From: JAAYHG01 sp012735455 | GTDB taxonomy: Bacteria > Bacillota > DTU030 > DUMP01 | DNA length: 49,284 nucleotides | Direction of reading: 5' to 3' | Assembly (NCBI GenBank): GCA_050951365.1 | Contig: JBMNIX010000006.1 | Location: forward strand, 1-49,284 | Shown here: piece by piece, positions 1 to 8,397 of the stretch | Layout: the number at the start of each line of letters is the position of its first letter | Numbering within the stretch: the first letter of the stretch is position 1 | The notes under the pieces: generated by a model | What the model was told of the DNA's origin: nothing | Databases searched by the model: none | The model's input: only the letters and a program-made list of their open reading frames with translations | Translations under genes and position numbers: made by a program

Positions 1-9
1 GATGAAGGA

Positions 10-1078
10 ATGAGTGAGTTGGTAACCAGAAGTGACAACGGTTCTATTCTTGTCATGGTTCTCCTCTTTACTCTGCAATTCTTCTTACCCTAAACCATGT
101 CCCTGGCTTATCTAGGCCGGACTAACAACCGCATGGCCACTCTTCGCTTGCAGGAAGAACAGGCCTTTCTACCTGGCCGAGGCTGGCTTAGCAGCAGCTG
201 AGGCCCGCTTAAAGGGTAAACCCGGATCTCAGTTCTGGCTTCACCGGCAACCTTGGGGTTGTGTGCCTTCCGTGTTAACCATTGGTTCTGAAGAGCGTTC
301 CGGATCCCGTCGTCGCTTGCAGATTATTGCCTCAGGGGAAAGCGGACAGTGCCAGGAAGACACTTACGGGTATTTTTCTTGTGGAACCCTATCCCCATCA
401 TCCTGTTTGGTCGTATACGCTTTATAGCAGCGAAGATATATACCTTGGTAATATAACGGTTGAGGGTAACATCTTTTGCAATGGAAACGTGATTATTAAC
501 GGGTCCATGCCAAGTGGACGGTAACATACAAGCAGCAGGGGAAGCGATGGTGGAGGAGGGGATAGGGGCAATAGAAATCTCTCCTGAGTCAAGAGCCACT
601 CTTCCAACCCAACCTGAACATCGACTTCTATCGGAGAATGTCCGTACAAAACCTACCAGACGGCATCCTGATAGAAGGAAGCAACACACCAGTTGGAGTT
701 ACCTTTGTAGAAGGTAATGCTACGGTCTCGGGCACTTTCCCCGCAGGTAGTGCAGTGGTGGCCACAGGTAGCATCAGCATCAACCCTGGCACTCAAACAG
801 AGGGGGAGGGGCTATTGCTTATCGCAGCAGGTGAATCAATTAATGTTACTTCCGGCTGTAATCTGCGTTGTGTGCTCTATGCAACAGGTTCTGTAAACTT
901 CATAGGGTCAACCTCGCTATCAGGCGTAGCCGCTGGCGGCAGAATAGTCTTACAGGGACCAGCGGAGTTTGTTTATGTTGAACCCACTGCCTCGGTAACA
1001 GAACTGACTATACCATTGCCCGGTTTGAAACGTATCCAGAGAAACGTGGTACGAAAACGCTACCACCATCAGATCTAG
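10..1078 (+). pseudogene. PilX-like pilus assembly protein, frame broken several times
   Basis: Likely a pseudopilin-type protein exported by the type IV pilus machinery. The N-terminus reads as a charged start followed by a hydrophobic segment (GSILVMVLLFT), which continues into a second frame after two 1-base homopolymer corrections near 74 and 93. It then has the PilX hallmark FYLAEAGLAAAEARLKG (about 165-215) after correcting a T run near 168. The C-terminal part (from about 600) is rich in Gly, Val and Thr with short alternating strands, like the beta-helical, polymer-like C-termini of clostridial PilX-type proteins. At least four frame changes lie between 74 and 640. The start ATG at 10 is the only plausible one visible, but the gene could begin before the window. 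It sits upstream of pilM, pilN and pilO. The family call rests on the N-terminal motif; the C-terminus is not specific. Confidence 0.6.
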
Positions 1079-1308
1079 TTAAATGAGGGGGTGCTTTGGT
1101 AAGTGCAACTGGTCAATACTATGGAAGTCATAGTCAATGAGCATTTTGAAGCAGTCGTTATGTGGTATCAGATGCAGGAGAAGTGTACTCCCGTACAGAG
1201 GTCCTACGCCAGCAGTACGCCGCGGACGTTACGATTGCCCTGGTGCATAGGGTTCAACAAGGTTAGCGAGAACCCTCGACATTAGAATCTAAAGGACGAC
1301 ATGACAAC
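1079..1308 (+). other. Gap between PilX-like gene and pilM; possible small ORF remnant
   Basis: No gene I recognise. One frame has an open stretch from ATG 1121; another, ending with TAG near 1266, reads VVSDAGEVYSRTEVLRQQYA and so on, which looks protein-like. A small pilus-associated protein broken by indels, like its neighbours, is possible. No motif supports a function. Confidence 0.25.
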
Positions 1309-2224
1309 ATGAAAGAAAAGAGTTTAGGAGTAGATATCGGCAGTACCCTCCATTAAACTGATAGAACTTGCTCGCGATAAACATAGACTTATTTGCAGCG
1401 CAAGCGCTGTTTTTCCTGTACCGCCAGGATGGGTAAACGATGGGGAGGTATTAGAGCCAGGACCATTGGCGAGACTGCTAAGGGAGTGCCTTGTTCAGCA
1501 AAGAATTAAACCGACACGAGTCGCTTGTGCTGTGAGCAGCTCTCGCCTTCTCATACGAAAGGTAGAGTTGCCACCACTTCCTCCTGCTAAACTCCGTTCA
1601 GCACTGAACTGGGAACTTGAACGGTACGTACCTTACAAGGGAACAACGGCAGAATACGACCTTGTCCCTCTAGAGTATCTTCCCAACAAGACTGTCGCCT
1701 TCTTGGCCGCAGCCCCTAAGGTACTAATATCCTCGCTTATTGCCACGTTGACAGCCGCCGGACTGTCCATAGACGTGCTCGAACCGGGTCCCTTAGCATT
1801 ATTGCGCTGGGCATCCTATAGCTGGCCAGCATTTGAAACTGAAAGCCCATGCCTTGTCCTAGACCTTGGGGCAAGCAGTACCCAATTACTCATTACCATA
1901 GATGGAAAACCGAAGTTTGCCCGTACCATTCCGATGCAGGAAACAATTAATAGGGGTGATAATGACTGGGAAGATCACCTAGTCAACGAGATTCGCCGCA
2001 GCGTAGACTACTTTGTTGCCCAACGCTGCGATCCTGGTAACGAGTTCCACTTTGCAGCCTGCTTGTGTGCTGGTGGTTTAGCCCAGCGGGAGACCCTATT
2101 AGCTAAGTTAGGAGAGGAACTGGCCGTAATACCTAGAAACCTAACTGCTGCCGGGTTAATACCGTCGTCATCTGATAGCCTCTTTGGCCTTAGTTTGGGA
2201 CTAGCCTTAGGGGGGTTAGCATGA
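1309..2224 (+). CDS. pilM: PilM, type IV pilus assembly ATPase-like protein (one frameshift)
   Basis: PilM is an actin-like cytoplasmic protein that binds the tail of PilN and anchors the PilN/PilO inner-membrane complex. The start ATG at 1309 gives MKEKSLGVDIGST, the phosphate-binding motif of the actin-like fold. A CCC run at about 1348-1350 has one C too many; removing it continues the motif as GVDIGSTSIKLIELARDK and joins the long frame ending at 2224, giving about 305 residues, somewhat shorter than the typical 340-350. A second nucleotide-binding motif, LVLDLGASSTQLLI, lies at about 1855-1900. The stop codon overlaps the pilN start (ATGA at 2221-2224), so translation is probably coupled. 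Start choice: the motif begins within ten residues of this ATG. Confidence 0.85.
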
Positions 2225-2740
2225 AGCTAATAACTTACCTCACGCCTAGAACCTACTGCCGCAAGCTACGCGGCCTGGCGGCGAAGGCAAAGGTTAATAC
2301 ATACCCTTATCCTTTTCCTACTTTGCCTCGGGGTAATACTCAGTCTAGTAGCTGTTTATCTTTACACTGTTCATGCACGCCTAGTAGACCAACAACAGTC
2401 CCGCTGGAAAGAAGACAGCAACTTGTAAGCCTACAGAACTTGAAGAGAGAAGTGACTATGAGACTAAGGGTTATAGAAGAAAAAACGGAATCTGGTAGAA
2501 CAATGTGAGATGAAATCATTGCAGGTACTAAAACATATAGCCCAAGTGGAAACAGCCCTGCCACAAGGAATCTCTTTGACATACTTGGCCGCGTCACAAG
2601 GCCATCTCAGCCTTACAGGCATCAGCGAAGATCCTGAACTAATTCCTTTTTTTGTAACCTCACTTCAAGGCTACTTTGGCCAAGGGGTGCGTTTAGAGAC
2701 CTGGGAGAGGTTGAAGCCAATCGCTTTCGGTTCCAAGTAA
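2221..2740 (+). pseudogene. pilN: PilN, pilus assembly membrane protein (three frameshifts)
   Basis: PilN is a single-pass inner-membrane protein that links PilM in the cytoplasm to PilO. The start overlaps the pilM stop. The N-terminus MKLITYLTPR resembles the family's MKxINLLP start. After a shift near 2300 the membrane segment reads LILFLLCLGVILSLVAVYLY, followed by a coiled-coil region. A missing G near 2430 and an extra A in the A6 run at about 2481-2486 break the frame again. The last part, in the frame ending at 2740, holds the ferredoxin-like periplasmic domain (LTYLAASQGHLSLTGISEDP). All repairs are one base. Identity rests on order (pilM-N-O), topology and size (about 172 residues). 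Confidence 0.75.
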
Positions 2741-2759
2741 CGGGGGGAGATGGTCACGG

Positions 2760-3352
2760 ATGAAACCTCCCGGCACTAGAGCCATAGACACCAAACAGAG
2801 AGTGCTTGTGGCTACCGGACTGCTGTCCGTCCTCTTGGCCGGCCTATTTACTCTAACCGCCTACTCCCATGTACAAGCAACCCTGGCAAGTATTCGGGAA
2901 AACACTCGCCAGCTAGAAGCTGAGAACAGGTCTTTAGACCTGCTAAGAGAGTTAGAACAGGGTCTCCAACAAAATAGCGTCGAGGCCGCCCGATTGGAAC
3001 AACTAATCCCACCTGGAGAGAACAAGCTCGGTTATTAGCACAGCTAGTACTGGCGGCTAGAGAAAATGGGGTTGATATAATAAGACTAGAGTTCTCACCA
3101 GCTAAGATCACACCAGACAGCATAGGCGAAATAGAAATAGACCTTATTCTTTCAGGCTTATACCAGGATATAAAGTCTTGTCTTAGAACCCTGACCACCG
3201 GACAGCGCCTTCTAGCCATGAATGCCGTGGAGCTTACGAAGCGGGAGCCTGATATTGCTACAATGACACAGGCACAAATCAAGTTAACAGCGTACTTCTT
3301 ACCGGATGCCGTTACCGTAGCGTCTGGAGAACAAAGCATGCCCAAACCCTAG
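2760..3352 (+). CDS. pilO: PilO, pilus assembly membrane protein (one frameshift)
   Basis: PilO pairs with PilN as a bitopic inner-membrane protein with a periplasmic coiled coil and a ferredoxin-like domain. Start ATG 2760 is preceded by a GGGGAGA Shine-Dalgarno site. Residues about 16-35 form the membrane segment (VATGLLSVLLAGLFTLTAY), then a heptad-rich coiled coil to about residue 80. The first frame stops at 3038; the remainder continues in another frame from about 3025 (RLLAQLVLAARENGVDIIRL) to TAG 3350-3352, so one indel near 3020 restores about 197 residues. The motif LIPPGE just before the break is common in PilO at the coiled-coil end. Last gene of the pilM-N-O set. Confidence 0.75.
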
Positions 3353-3403
3353 AGAGACCATTATTTGCCGCAACTGCCAGTACAAAACGAAAAAGGGGTA
3401 ACA

Positions 3404-3849
3404 ATGCTGATGCAGGATCAGATAGCACAGGACCTGGCGAAAGCAAAGAACCTGTTGGGGAGCGCATCATTAATTGCTGTCAAGGGCGATCAGTATGGCA
3501 GCGTGAAGGTAGAGGGATTCGTCCGTTGTTTGATCTAATCACTGCACTTGGCGAGACACTACACGCCGCAGTTCTAGCCGATGTTGTGGTCGGTAAGGCT
3601 GCAGCGCTCTTAGCTGTTTATGCTGGATTTCGTGCTGTTCATGCCCGCACCTTGAGTGGACCTGCCTCAACGTCCTAAAAAGCCATGGGGTTCGTGTTAG
3701 CTACGATATTCTAACGGAACGTATCTTAAATCATGACCAAACAGCGCTTTTGCCCCATGGAAATGCTAACCCACAACATAGAAAACCCTGCCGCTGCTTA
3801 CGCCGCCCATCGCTACCAAGCTAAAAGAGTTTTCGTAACAGTAAGATAA
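3404..3849 (+). pseudogene. DUF1893 family protein (frame broken about three times)
   Basis: Function unknown. DUF1893 proteins are small, of roughly 130-150 residues, in anaerobic bacteria and archaea. The reading begins at ATG 3404 (or 3410) with DLAKAKNLLG. It shifts near 3500 into REGRGIRPLFDLITALGET and ADVVVGKAAALLAVYAGFRA, the family's most conserved block, then after TAA near 3676 resumes as KSHGVRVSYDILTERILN. A final shift near 3750 gives ALCPMEMLTHNIENPAAAY and ends at TAA 3847-3849. Every conserved block is present in order, so the gene looks whole apart from indels. Length about 148 residues is normal. It lies after pilO with a 50-nt gap and may be in the same unit. Confidence 0.7.
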
Positions 3850-3864
3850 AAGGGGAAACACAGT

Positions 3865-4041
3865 ATGGAGAAAGATGAAAGAAGGAACTTAGCGGCACCA
3901 ATCGACTGGGGCCAAAATTGGAGTGTAAGAACACTACGGAAAGATACTACCGCGTGAAAGCCCTGGGTCGCAACACTAGACACCATAGGTGGTAGAGTGT
4001 TAGAGAATGTTAGAGAATTGGTTAGGACCGAGTGTACTTGA
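3865..4041 (+). pseudogene. Small unrecognised ORF with an internal in-frame TGA
   Basis: ATG 3865 follows a weak GGGGAA site and codes 30 residues (MEKDERRNLAAPIDWGQNW...) to TGA at 3955. The same frame then continues 27 more residues (KPWVATLDTIGGRVLENVRE...) to TGA 4039-4041. The protein-like composition on both sides suggests one gene of about 58 residues interrupted by a stop, either from base error or real. No family recognised. Confidence 0.25.
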
Positions 4042-4359
4042 CATAATATGTATTATCGGACGTTCTTTTAAAGGCATGGAACGGCATGAACCACAGGAGT
4101 AGAAAGATAGAGTCTCTTGCTTCTGCGGCAGGAAGAAGTTTCCGTTTTCGCCAATCTTCCTCTGATGTTAATTGATGTTAATGGGAATCCCATCTATCAA
4201 AGCAAATTAAAGCCTATGTAGAGCGCTAAGTAGTGATGGTGGTTAACGACTGTTGCTAATGCTTCCGAGTTATCTCAATAAGGCCGGCATGAGCGTTCCC
4301 GCGCTTTCGGAATAACGAAGAACACAGCCTGCGCAACCTTACAAAGGAGTCTCTTCTGC
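4042..4359. other. Gene-poor stretch upstream of lexA
   Basis: No convincing coding frame on either strand. It holds a palindrome (ATAATA-TG-TATTAT, 4043-4056) directly after a TTGACA hexamer at 4038-4043. A short ORF starting ATG 4086 runs only eight codons. Indels as dense as those in the neighbouring genes could hide a small gene. Confidence 0.3.
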
Positions 4360-4389
4360 TTGCGTCCCCCGGCAGAATACTCCTATAAT
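4360..4389 (+). promoter_or_regulatory. Predicted lexA promoter
   Basis: A perfect -10 TATAAT at 4384-4389 lies 18 bases after TTGCGT at 4360-4365 (four of six matches to TTGACA). A LexA-type operator follows about 30 bases downstream, which fits an autoregulated lexA promoter. Confidence 0.5.
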
Positions 4390-4423
4390 AGCACTCTTTC
4401 TCCCCTACCCTACCCATTTTAGG

Positions 4424-4437
4424 CAAACAACTGTTTG
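4424..4437 (+). promoter_or_regulatory. Predicted LexA (SOS) operator
   Basis: CAAACAACTGTTTG is an inverted repeat matching the Gram-positive SOS box pattern CGAAC-N4-GTTCG with one symmetrical change in each half. It sits between the predicted promoter and lexA, where autoregulatory boxes occur in Bacillota. Inference from pattern and position. Confidence 0.55.
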
Positions 4438-4510
4438 AAATTGGGAGGTGAAATGATATTACTATTCATTAGTACGGCACGGAATCTTAGGCAAAGAGAG
4501 GTGGCCGGGG

Positions 4511-5130
4511 ATGCGGAAGCGTACAGTAGGCCTTAGCCCGAGACAAGGACAGATGCTGAGTCTAATTCAAGATTGGATTAAAAAGCACGGATACCCCCCT
4601 TCTGTTCGCGAGATTGGGCACGCCATGGGCCTGAAATCTAGTTCCACAGTTCACATGCACCTGAAGCATACTTGAGGCTAAAGGTTATGTGTATCGTAAC
4701 CCCAGTAAACCACGGGCTATTGAGGTGTAGGTCAACCAACCTGCGGATTCTTGAAGAGGTGTTCAAGTCCCAATTCTGGGGGCGTGTGCCGCCGGAGTGC
4801 CACTGCTGGCACAAGAGAACAGAGAGGGAAACTTTCCCCTACCTACTTCCTTGGCCGGGCGCGGGTCAACCTTCCTCTTGCGCGTTCGCGGTGATAGCAT
4901 GGTGGAGGCCGGTATTCTAGACAGAGATTACGTGATAGTGAGACAGCAACCGACAGTAGAAAACGGCGAAATAGCAGTGGTGCTCATCGATGACGAGGCA
5001 ACAGTCAAGCGCTTCTACAAAGAAAGCGGTCGAATCCGTCTTCAACCTGAGAATGCCTATGTACCAACCCATTATTGTCAGCTCAGCTCAAGTTGTAGGT
5101 AAAGTCATCGGTGTTCTGCGCCTATTGTAG
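4511..5130 (+). pseudogene. lexA: LexA, SOS repressor (frame broken several times)
   Basis: LexA represses DNA-damage genes and cuts itself when bound to RecA filaments. ATG 4511, after a GAGGTGG site, opens the winged-helix domain (LSPRQGQMLSLIQDWIKKHG, then PPSVREIGHAMGLKS). After a shift near 4670 the wing continues as LEAKGYVYRNPSKPRAIEV. The cleavage region reads CAAGVPLLA (about 4785-4812; Ala-Gly scissile bond). The catalytic serine is in VRGDSMVEAGILDRDYV (about 4885-4940) and the catalytic lysine in ATVKRF (about 5000). The last frame, from about 5050, ends with AQVVGKVIGVLRLL and TAG at 5130. At least four indels are needed; the repaired length of about 206 residues is exactly normal. 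All catalytic residues being intact argues for sequence error. Confidence 0.85.
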
Positions 5131-5181
5131 AAACATACGTCTCTCTATCTTTCTATGAACCCTCGAGAACCCTTGAAAAGA

Positions 5182-5205
5182 AAAAAGCCCCTAACTGGGC
5201 TTTTT
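5182..5205. terminator. Bidirectional rho-independent terminator
   Basis: AAAAAGCCC and GGGCTTTTT form a 9-bp stem around CTAACT, with A/T runs on both sides. It separates the convergent lexA (ends 5130) and the activase gene on the minus strand (ends 5211). Confidence 0.85.
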
Positions 5206-5210
5206 GTGTT

Positions 5211-6177
5211 TTACAGCATGCTCTCCCAACGGCCACATCGGTCCCCCCAACGAGCAAGAATATTGCCCTCACTAGTGATGCTTATCACTTCGCACTGATT
5301 TGGGCAGCCCTGGCACTCGAAGCTAGAGGCCTGGTAGTCTAAGCGTGCAATTTGAAAACCTCGGAACTTGGTGGTGCCAGCACCGCCACGGGACCTTCTC
5401 GCGAGCAAGAATCGCTGCAACCCCATGCCCCCATTACACCATAGTATTGGGGCACATAAACGGTTATGCCAAGGGCCCGTTCGAACGCGGTCCGAATACC
5501 TGCATTCGCCGCCACCCCTCCTTGAAAAACCACAGGTGGCAGAATGTCCTTACCCTTGCCCACATTGTTTAGGTAGTTTCGCACAAGGGCCTCGCACAAC
5601 CCGGCTACAATATCCTCGAGCTTGTGCCCCATTTGCTGTTTATGCACCATGTCTGACTCTGCAAACACTGTGCAACGTCCCGCAATCCTCACCGGGTTTG
5701 TAGCACGTAGGGCCAGGTTGCCAAACTCAGCAATAGGTATCCCTAAGCGCTCCGCCTGGTGGTCCATAAAGGAACCGGTAGCCAGCAGCGCAGACGGTAT
5801 TCATGCCAAAGTCTGTCACCACACCGTCCCCGTAGTATAATGATCTTAGAGTCTTGTCCACCAATTTCCAACACTGTCTGCACATTGGGGACAAGGCTGG
5901 CTGCTGCCACGGCATGTGCCGTAATCTCATTCTTCACTATATCCGCACCTACAACGACCCCAGCCAGAGTGCGACCACTCCCTGTGGTACCTACTCCAAG
6001 GACCTTGAATCCCGGGGGCAATTGCTGCTGCAATTCCACTAGTCCCTGCTGAAGAGCTTGTATCGGTTGTCCTTGCGTACGAAGGTAAGTGCTGGCAATG
6101 ATTTCGTTGTGATCATTAGTTGCCACAAGATTGGTACTAACCGATCCAACGTCTATACCTAAATACCCGACCACCAC
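5211..6177 (-). pseudogene. BadF/HgdC-type acyl-CoA dehydratase activase (frame broken)
   Basis: ATP-dependent [4Fe-4S] activase of the BadF/BadG/HgdC group, which pumps electrons into dehydratase- or benzoyl-CoA-reductase-like partners at ATP cost. Start GTG 6177 has an AGGAGAGAGGGG site 6 nt upstream. The actin-like ATPase motif YLGIDVGSVSTN follows at once. Further on are GVGTTGSGRTLAG, EIGGQDSKII and, after indels at about 5740-5850, the iron-sulfur/ADP motif CAAGTGSF and FMDHQAERLGI. FQGGVAANAGI and PQYYGVMGAWG lead to a C-terminal extension with a cysteine cluster (CQGCPNQCEV, then GDRCGRW) found in long-form activases. One more indel lies near 5425. About 320 residues after repair. No dedicated dehydratase pair is adjacent; it is third in a set with COG3581 and DUF2229 genes. 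Confidence 0.75.
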
Positions 6178-6189
6178 TACTTGCCCCTC

Positions 6190-7263
6190 TCTCCTGTTAC
6201 GACGCTGGATAAGTAAATCAACAAAAGCTTCCACTCGTGTACGAATGCCGCCTTCGCCTGTTTGTTCATCCAAGAACAGGGTTAAGACGGGAATGTTCAG
6301 CTCGCGACTGACACGGGGCAGAATACTTTTGGCCACTATCTCGGGAATGCAGGCAAAAGGCGCCAGTTGGATGACACCATCAAAGCCCTGCTGAGCGTAC
6401 AAAACAGTTTGGCCAATGCTGTTGACCCCATGCCCACCTACTAACTCGCTGAGAAAGGGCCGGGCGGCCCGTTTATACGTCTTTTTCGGCCTGCCACTAC
6501 TGCATTGCCCCGCGACCACTCAGCTAAGTAGACGGAACGGTCCGCCAACACCCCCATCTCTTCCAGCAGAGTCTGAACGTTATGATTAGCAAAAGGCTCC
6601 AAGACCACGTAAATCTCACCAATGAGGCCAATTTTTAGGGGACGACGGCTTCTATCCTGCTCAATGCGCGCCCAATCGGGCCAGGGCGTCGCGCTCGGCA
6701 TCTCGAATCTCTTGTAAAGAGCAGGCCTTGTCGAGTTCCTGCAGACAAGACTCGTAACACACGGCTGGTCTCTCCTTTGACCACTTCGTAGGGCCTGATG
6801 GAATGGGATGCCCGCTCCACACGATCAATAGCGTTGAGTTTCGCCCACACCCGTTGCAGGATCACCGGAAAACGCAGCCAAGTAGAGCCGTTTGGCACCA
6901 AGGACATAATTGTACGGAAAAAGTCGCCTGGGCGCTTAAGCGGTGGCTCAATAATGAATAGAACGAATGTTGTACCCAAGTCTTCCAAGATACGCCGGTG
7001 AAGTTCACCATAGTACCCCGGCCCGGCAAGGCCCAATGCCACCTGTACTGACAATCGTGTCCGCACCCAATGCAAGTGCTTCAAGATAGGTGCCTAATAA
7101 GATTTTAAAAGGTATACAAGCAAACTCGGGGGCATACTTTGTCCCTAAATCAAGAGGTTTGCTTGTTGGGAGGCGGTGGGACAATCACCTCATGGCCTAG
7201 TTCGGCAAACAACTGTTTGAAAAACGGTGGAGAACTGCCCATGTAGGGAAAGGTTATGCGCAC
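6190..7263 (-). pseudogene. COG3581-type activase-associated protein (frame broken)
   Basis: Member of the 2-hydroxyacyl-CoA dehydratase-like group (COG3581) always seen with BadF-type activases; substrate unknown. Start GTG 7263 follows GGAGGAAGGA. The repaired protein begins VRITFPYMGSSPPFFKQLFA and ELGHEVIVPPPPNKQT. It continues with PEFACIPFKILLGTYLEALA and GYYGELHRRILEDLG. Later segments are KIGLIGEIYVVLEPFANHNV (about 6570-6635) and QLAPFACIPEIVAKSILPRV. The C-terminus has LDEQTGEGGIRTRVEAFVDL (about 6210-6275). Cysteines in FACIP repeats are candidates for cluster ligands. Several 1-base breaks lie between 6480 and 7130. As sequenced, the last frame runs into the activase without a stop; given the activase's own ribosome-binding site, I take this as another indel, not a fusion. 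The 3' end is approximate. Confidence 0.65.
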
Positions 7264-7269
7264 CGTCCT

Positions 7270-8254
7270 TCCTCCTCGCCAACATATCAACACAATGCCT
7301 CTATTCTAGTATTGATTCCCCCTTCGCCGGTCTGTTCATACTAGGGTAAGGGTGATCATAGGTTTTGCCCGCTTTTTACACTCAAACTCCAGCAGCTTCC
7401 CAACCATCGCGTCGGGGCCACAGGCAAAATTACTGATATTAATAACTCCATCTATTTTAAGCGTACTGTCCAGCAAAACCTGCCCCGCCTGGAGCACAAT
7501 GTTACTGTAAGTGCCAGAACAAGTCTTTATGCCGCCGATAATCGTTTTTTGCTCCCCCCAATGGAACCATATCTGCCCGTATAAACGCTAACTCCCATTT
7601 TGTGCAATTTCTTAAGGCTATTACCATTAAGAAAAGAATCATAAACGGCATACGGGTAACCCAGCACTGCTACCCTATAGCGCTCCACCACTTGGGATAG
7701 TTGGCACGCCGGTCGTGGTTTGGTACATCCCCTGTGTAATTGTGCAGACAATCCATGGGCAACCGGCCCTGCTCAATTTCGCGCTGAAAAACGATTCTGA
7801 GCCGAACGCGCCGCACGATAAGCCAACCAAACACTTCCTTCGGGAGCCCATTGGCGCTGCAGCTTGTGGCAAAGGTCAAACAGGCGCCACGGATTGCCAA
7901 GGTCCACCCTAGGCACAATCACGGTGGCAATTGGCAGAAAGCGCTGCTTACCATTTCACGGTAAGCCTAGAAACTTGGGACAAAAGGTAGCCTTTGTACC
8001 GACATTGACCATGCGAGGTAGAAAGATGGCATCCACTTTGTCTTTGTCAGCCAAATAAGCAATGTGCCCGTGCAGCACCTTTACTGGAAACACAAAGGTC
8101 CGTGGATGCCTCCTTGACACCATGGTCTAAGATCCCTTTGTTGCGTAAGAGCGAGGAGACAATAACCTTGTGGCCCAACTTAGTCCAGAAAGTATGCCAA
8201 AAAGGCAAATAGGGAGATAAGAACATAAAAGAGCCCGAGGATGCCAATTCGCAA
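7270..8254 (-). pseudogene. DUF2229/COG3580 activase-associated protein (frame broken)
   Basis: First gene of the three-gene activase set. Start TTG 8254 has a strong GGGAGGAGGG site (8263-8272). The N-terminus LRIGILGLFYVLIS is followed, after a shift, by the DUF2229 block PFWHTFWTKLGHKVIVSSLL. Then comes the CxxxK-type block with LCVSSK, followed by KVDAIFLPRMVNVGTKATF and CPKFLGLP (about 7960-8100). The middle carries AVLGYPYAVYDSFLNGNSLK (about 7610-7680). The C-terminal part reads GVINISNFACGPDAMVGKLL and LDEQTGEGG after repair near 7345, parallel to the end of the COG3581 gene. At least five indels. The 3' end is uncertain because the last frame change falls near 7290. Role inferred only from association with the activase. 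Confidence 0.65.
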
Positions 8255-8276
8255 CAAAACAGCCCTCCTCCCAGAA

Positions 8277-8294
8277 GCTGGTATACTTACCAGC
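8277..8294 (-). promoter_or_regulatory. 5' UTR hairpin before the DUF2229 gene
   Basis: GCTGGTA and TACCAGC form a perfect 7-bp stem with a 4-nt loop. On the transcript it would be at the extreme 5' end, ending about 4 nt before the Shine-Dalgarno site, so it may protect the mRNA end or tune translation. Inference from position. Confidence 0.4.
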
Positions 8295-8304
8295 ATCCAA
8301 CCAC

Positions 8305-8333
8305 ACTATACCCCTCGGGCTACTTATAGTCAA
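8305..8333 (-). promoter_or_regulatory. Predicted promoter of the activase operon
   Basis: On the minus strand TTGACT (8328-8333) and TATAGT (8305-8310) are 17 bases apart, five of six matches each to the sigma-A consensus. About 50 nt upstream of the TTG start of the DUF2229 gene. Confidence 0.6.
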
Positions 8334-8397
8334 CTGTCTCAGAATGAGCCAGCGGATCTTTGAGGTTAGTTCTACGCAGTAACAAGTCAAGAGAGCC

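Noticed and set aside
2848..3345. 165-codon open frame on the minus strand
   Set aside because: Shadow of pilO, whose repaired plus-strand frames give a normal PilO with membrane helix and coiled coil.
3955..3957. TGA as selenocysteine codon
   Set aside because: No recognisable selenoprotein motif around it and dense sequence errors nearby; kept only as a low-interest finding.
5743..6519. Apparent fusion of COG3581 and activase in one frame
   Set aside because: The activase has its own GTG and strong ribosome-binding site, families are normally separate, and indels abound here; loss of the stop by frameshift is likelier.
7205..7218. Second copy of the LexA-box-like sequence CAAACAACTGTTTG
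   Set aside because: It lies inside the COG3581 reading frame on the minus strand and encodes the conserved FFKQLFA segment; coincidence is the simpler reading.
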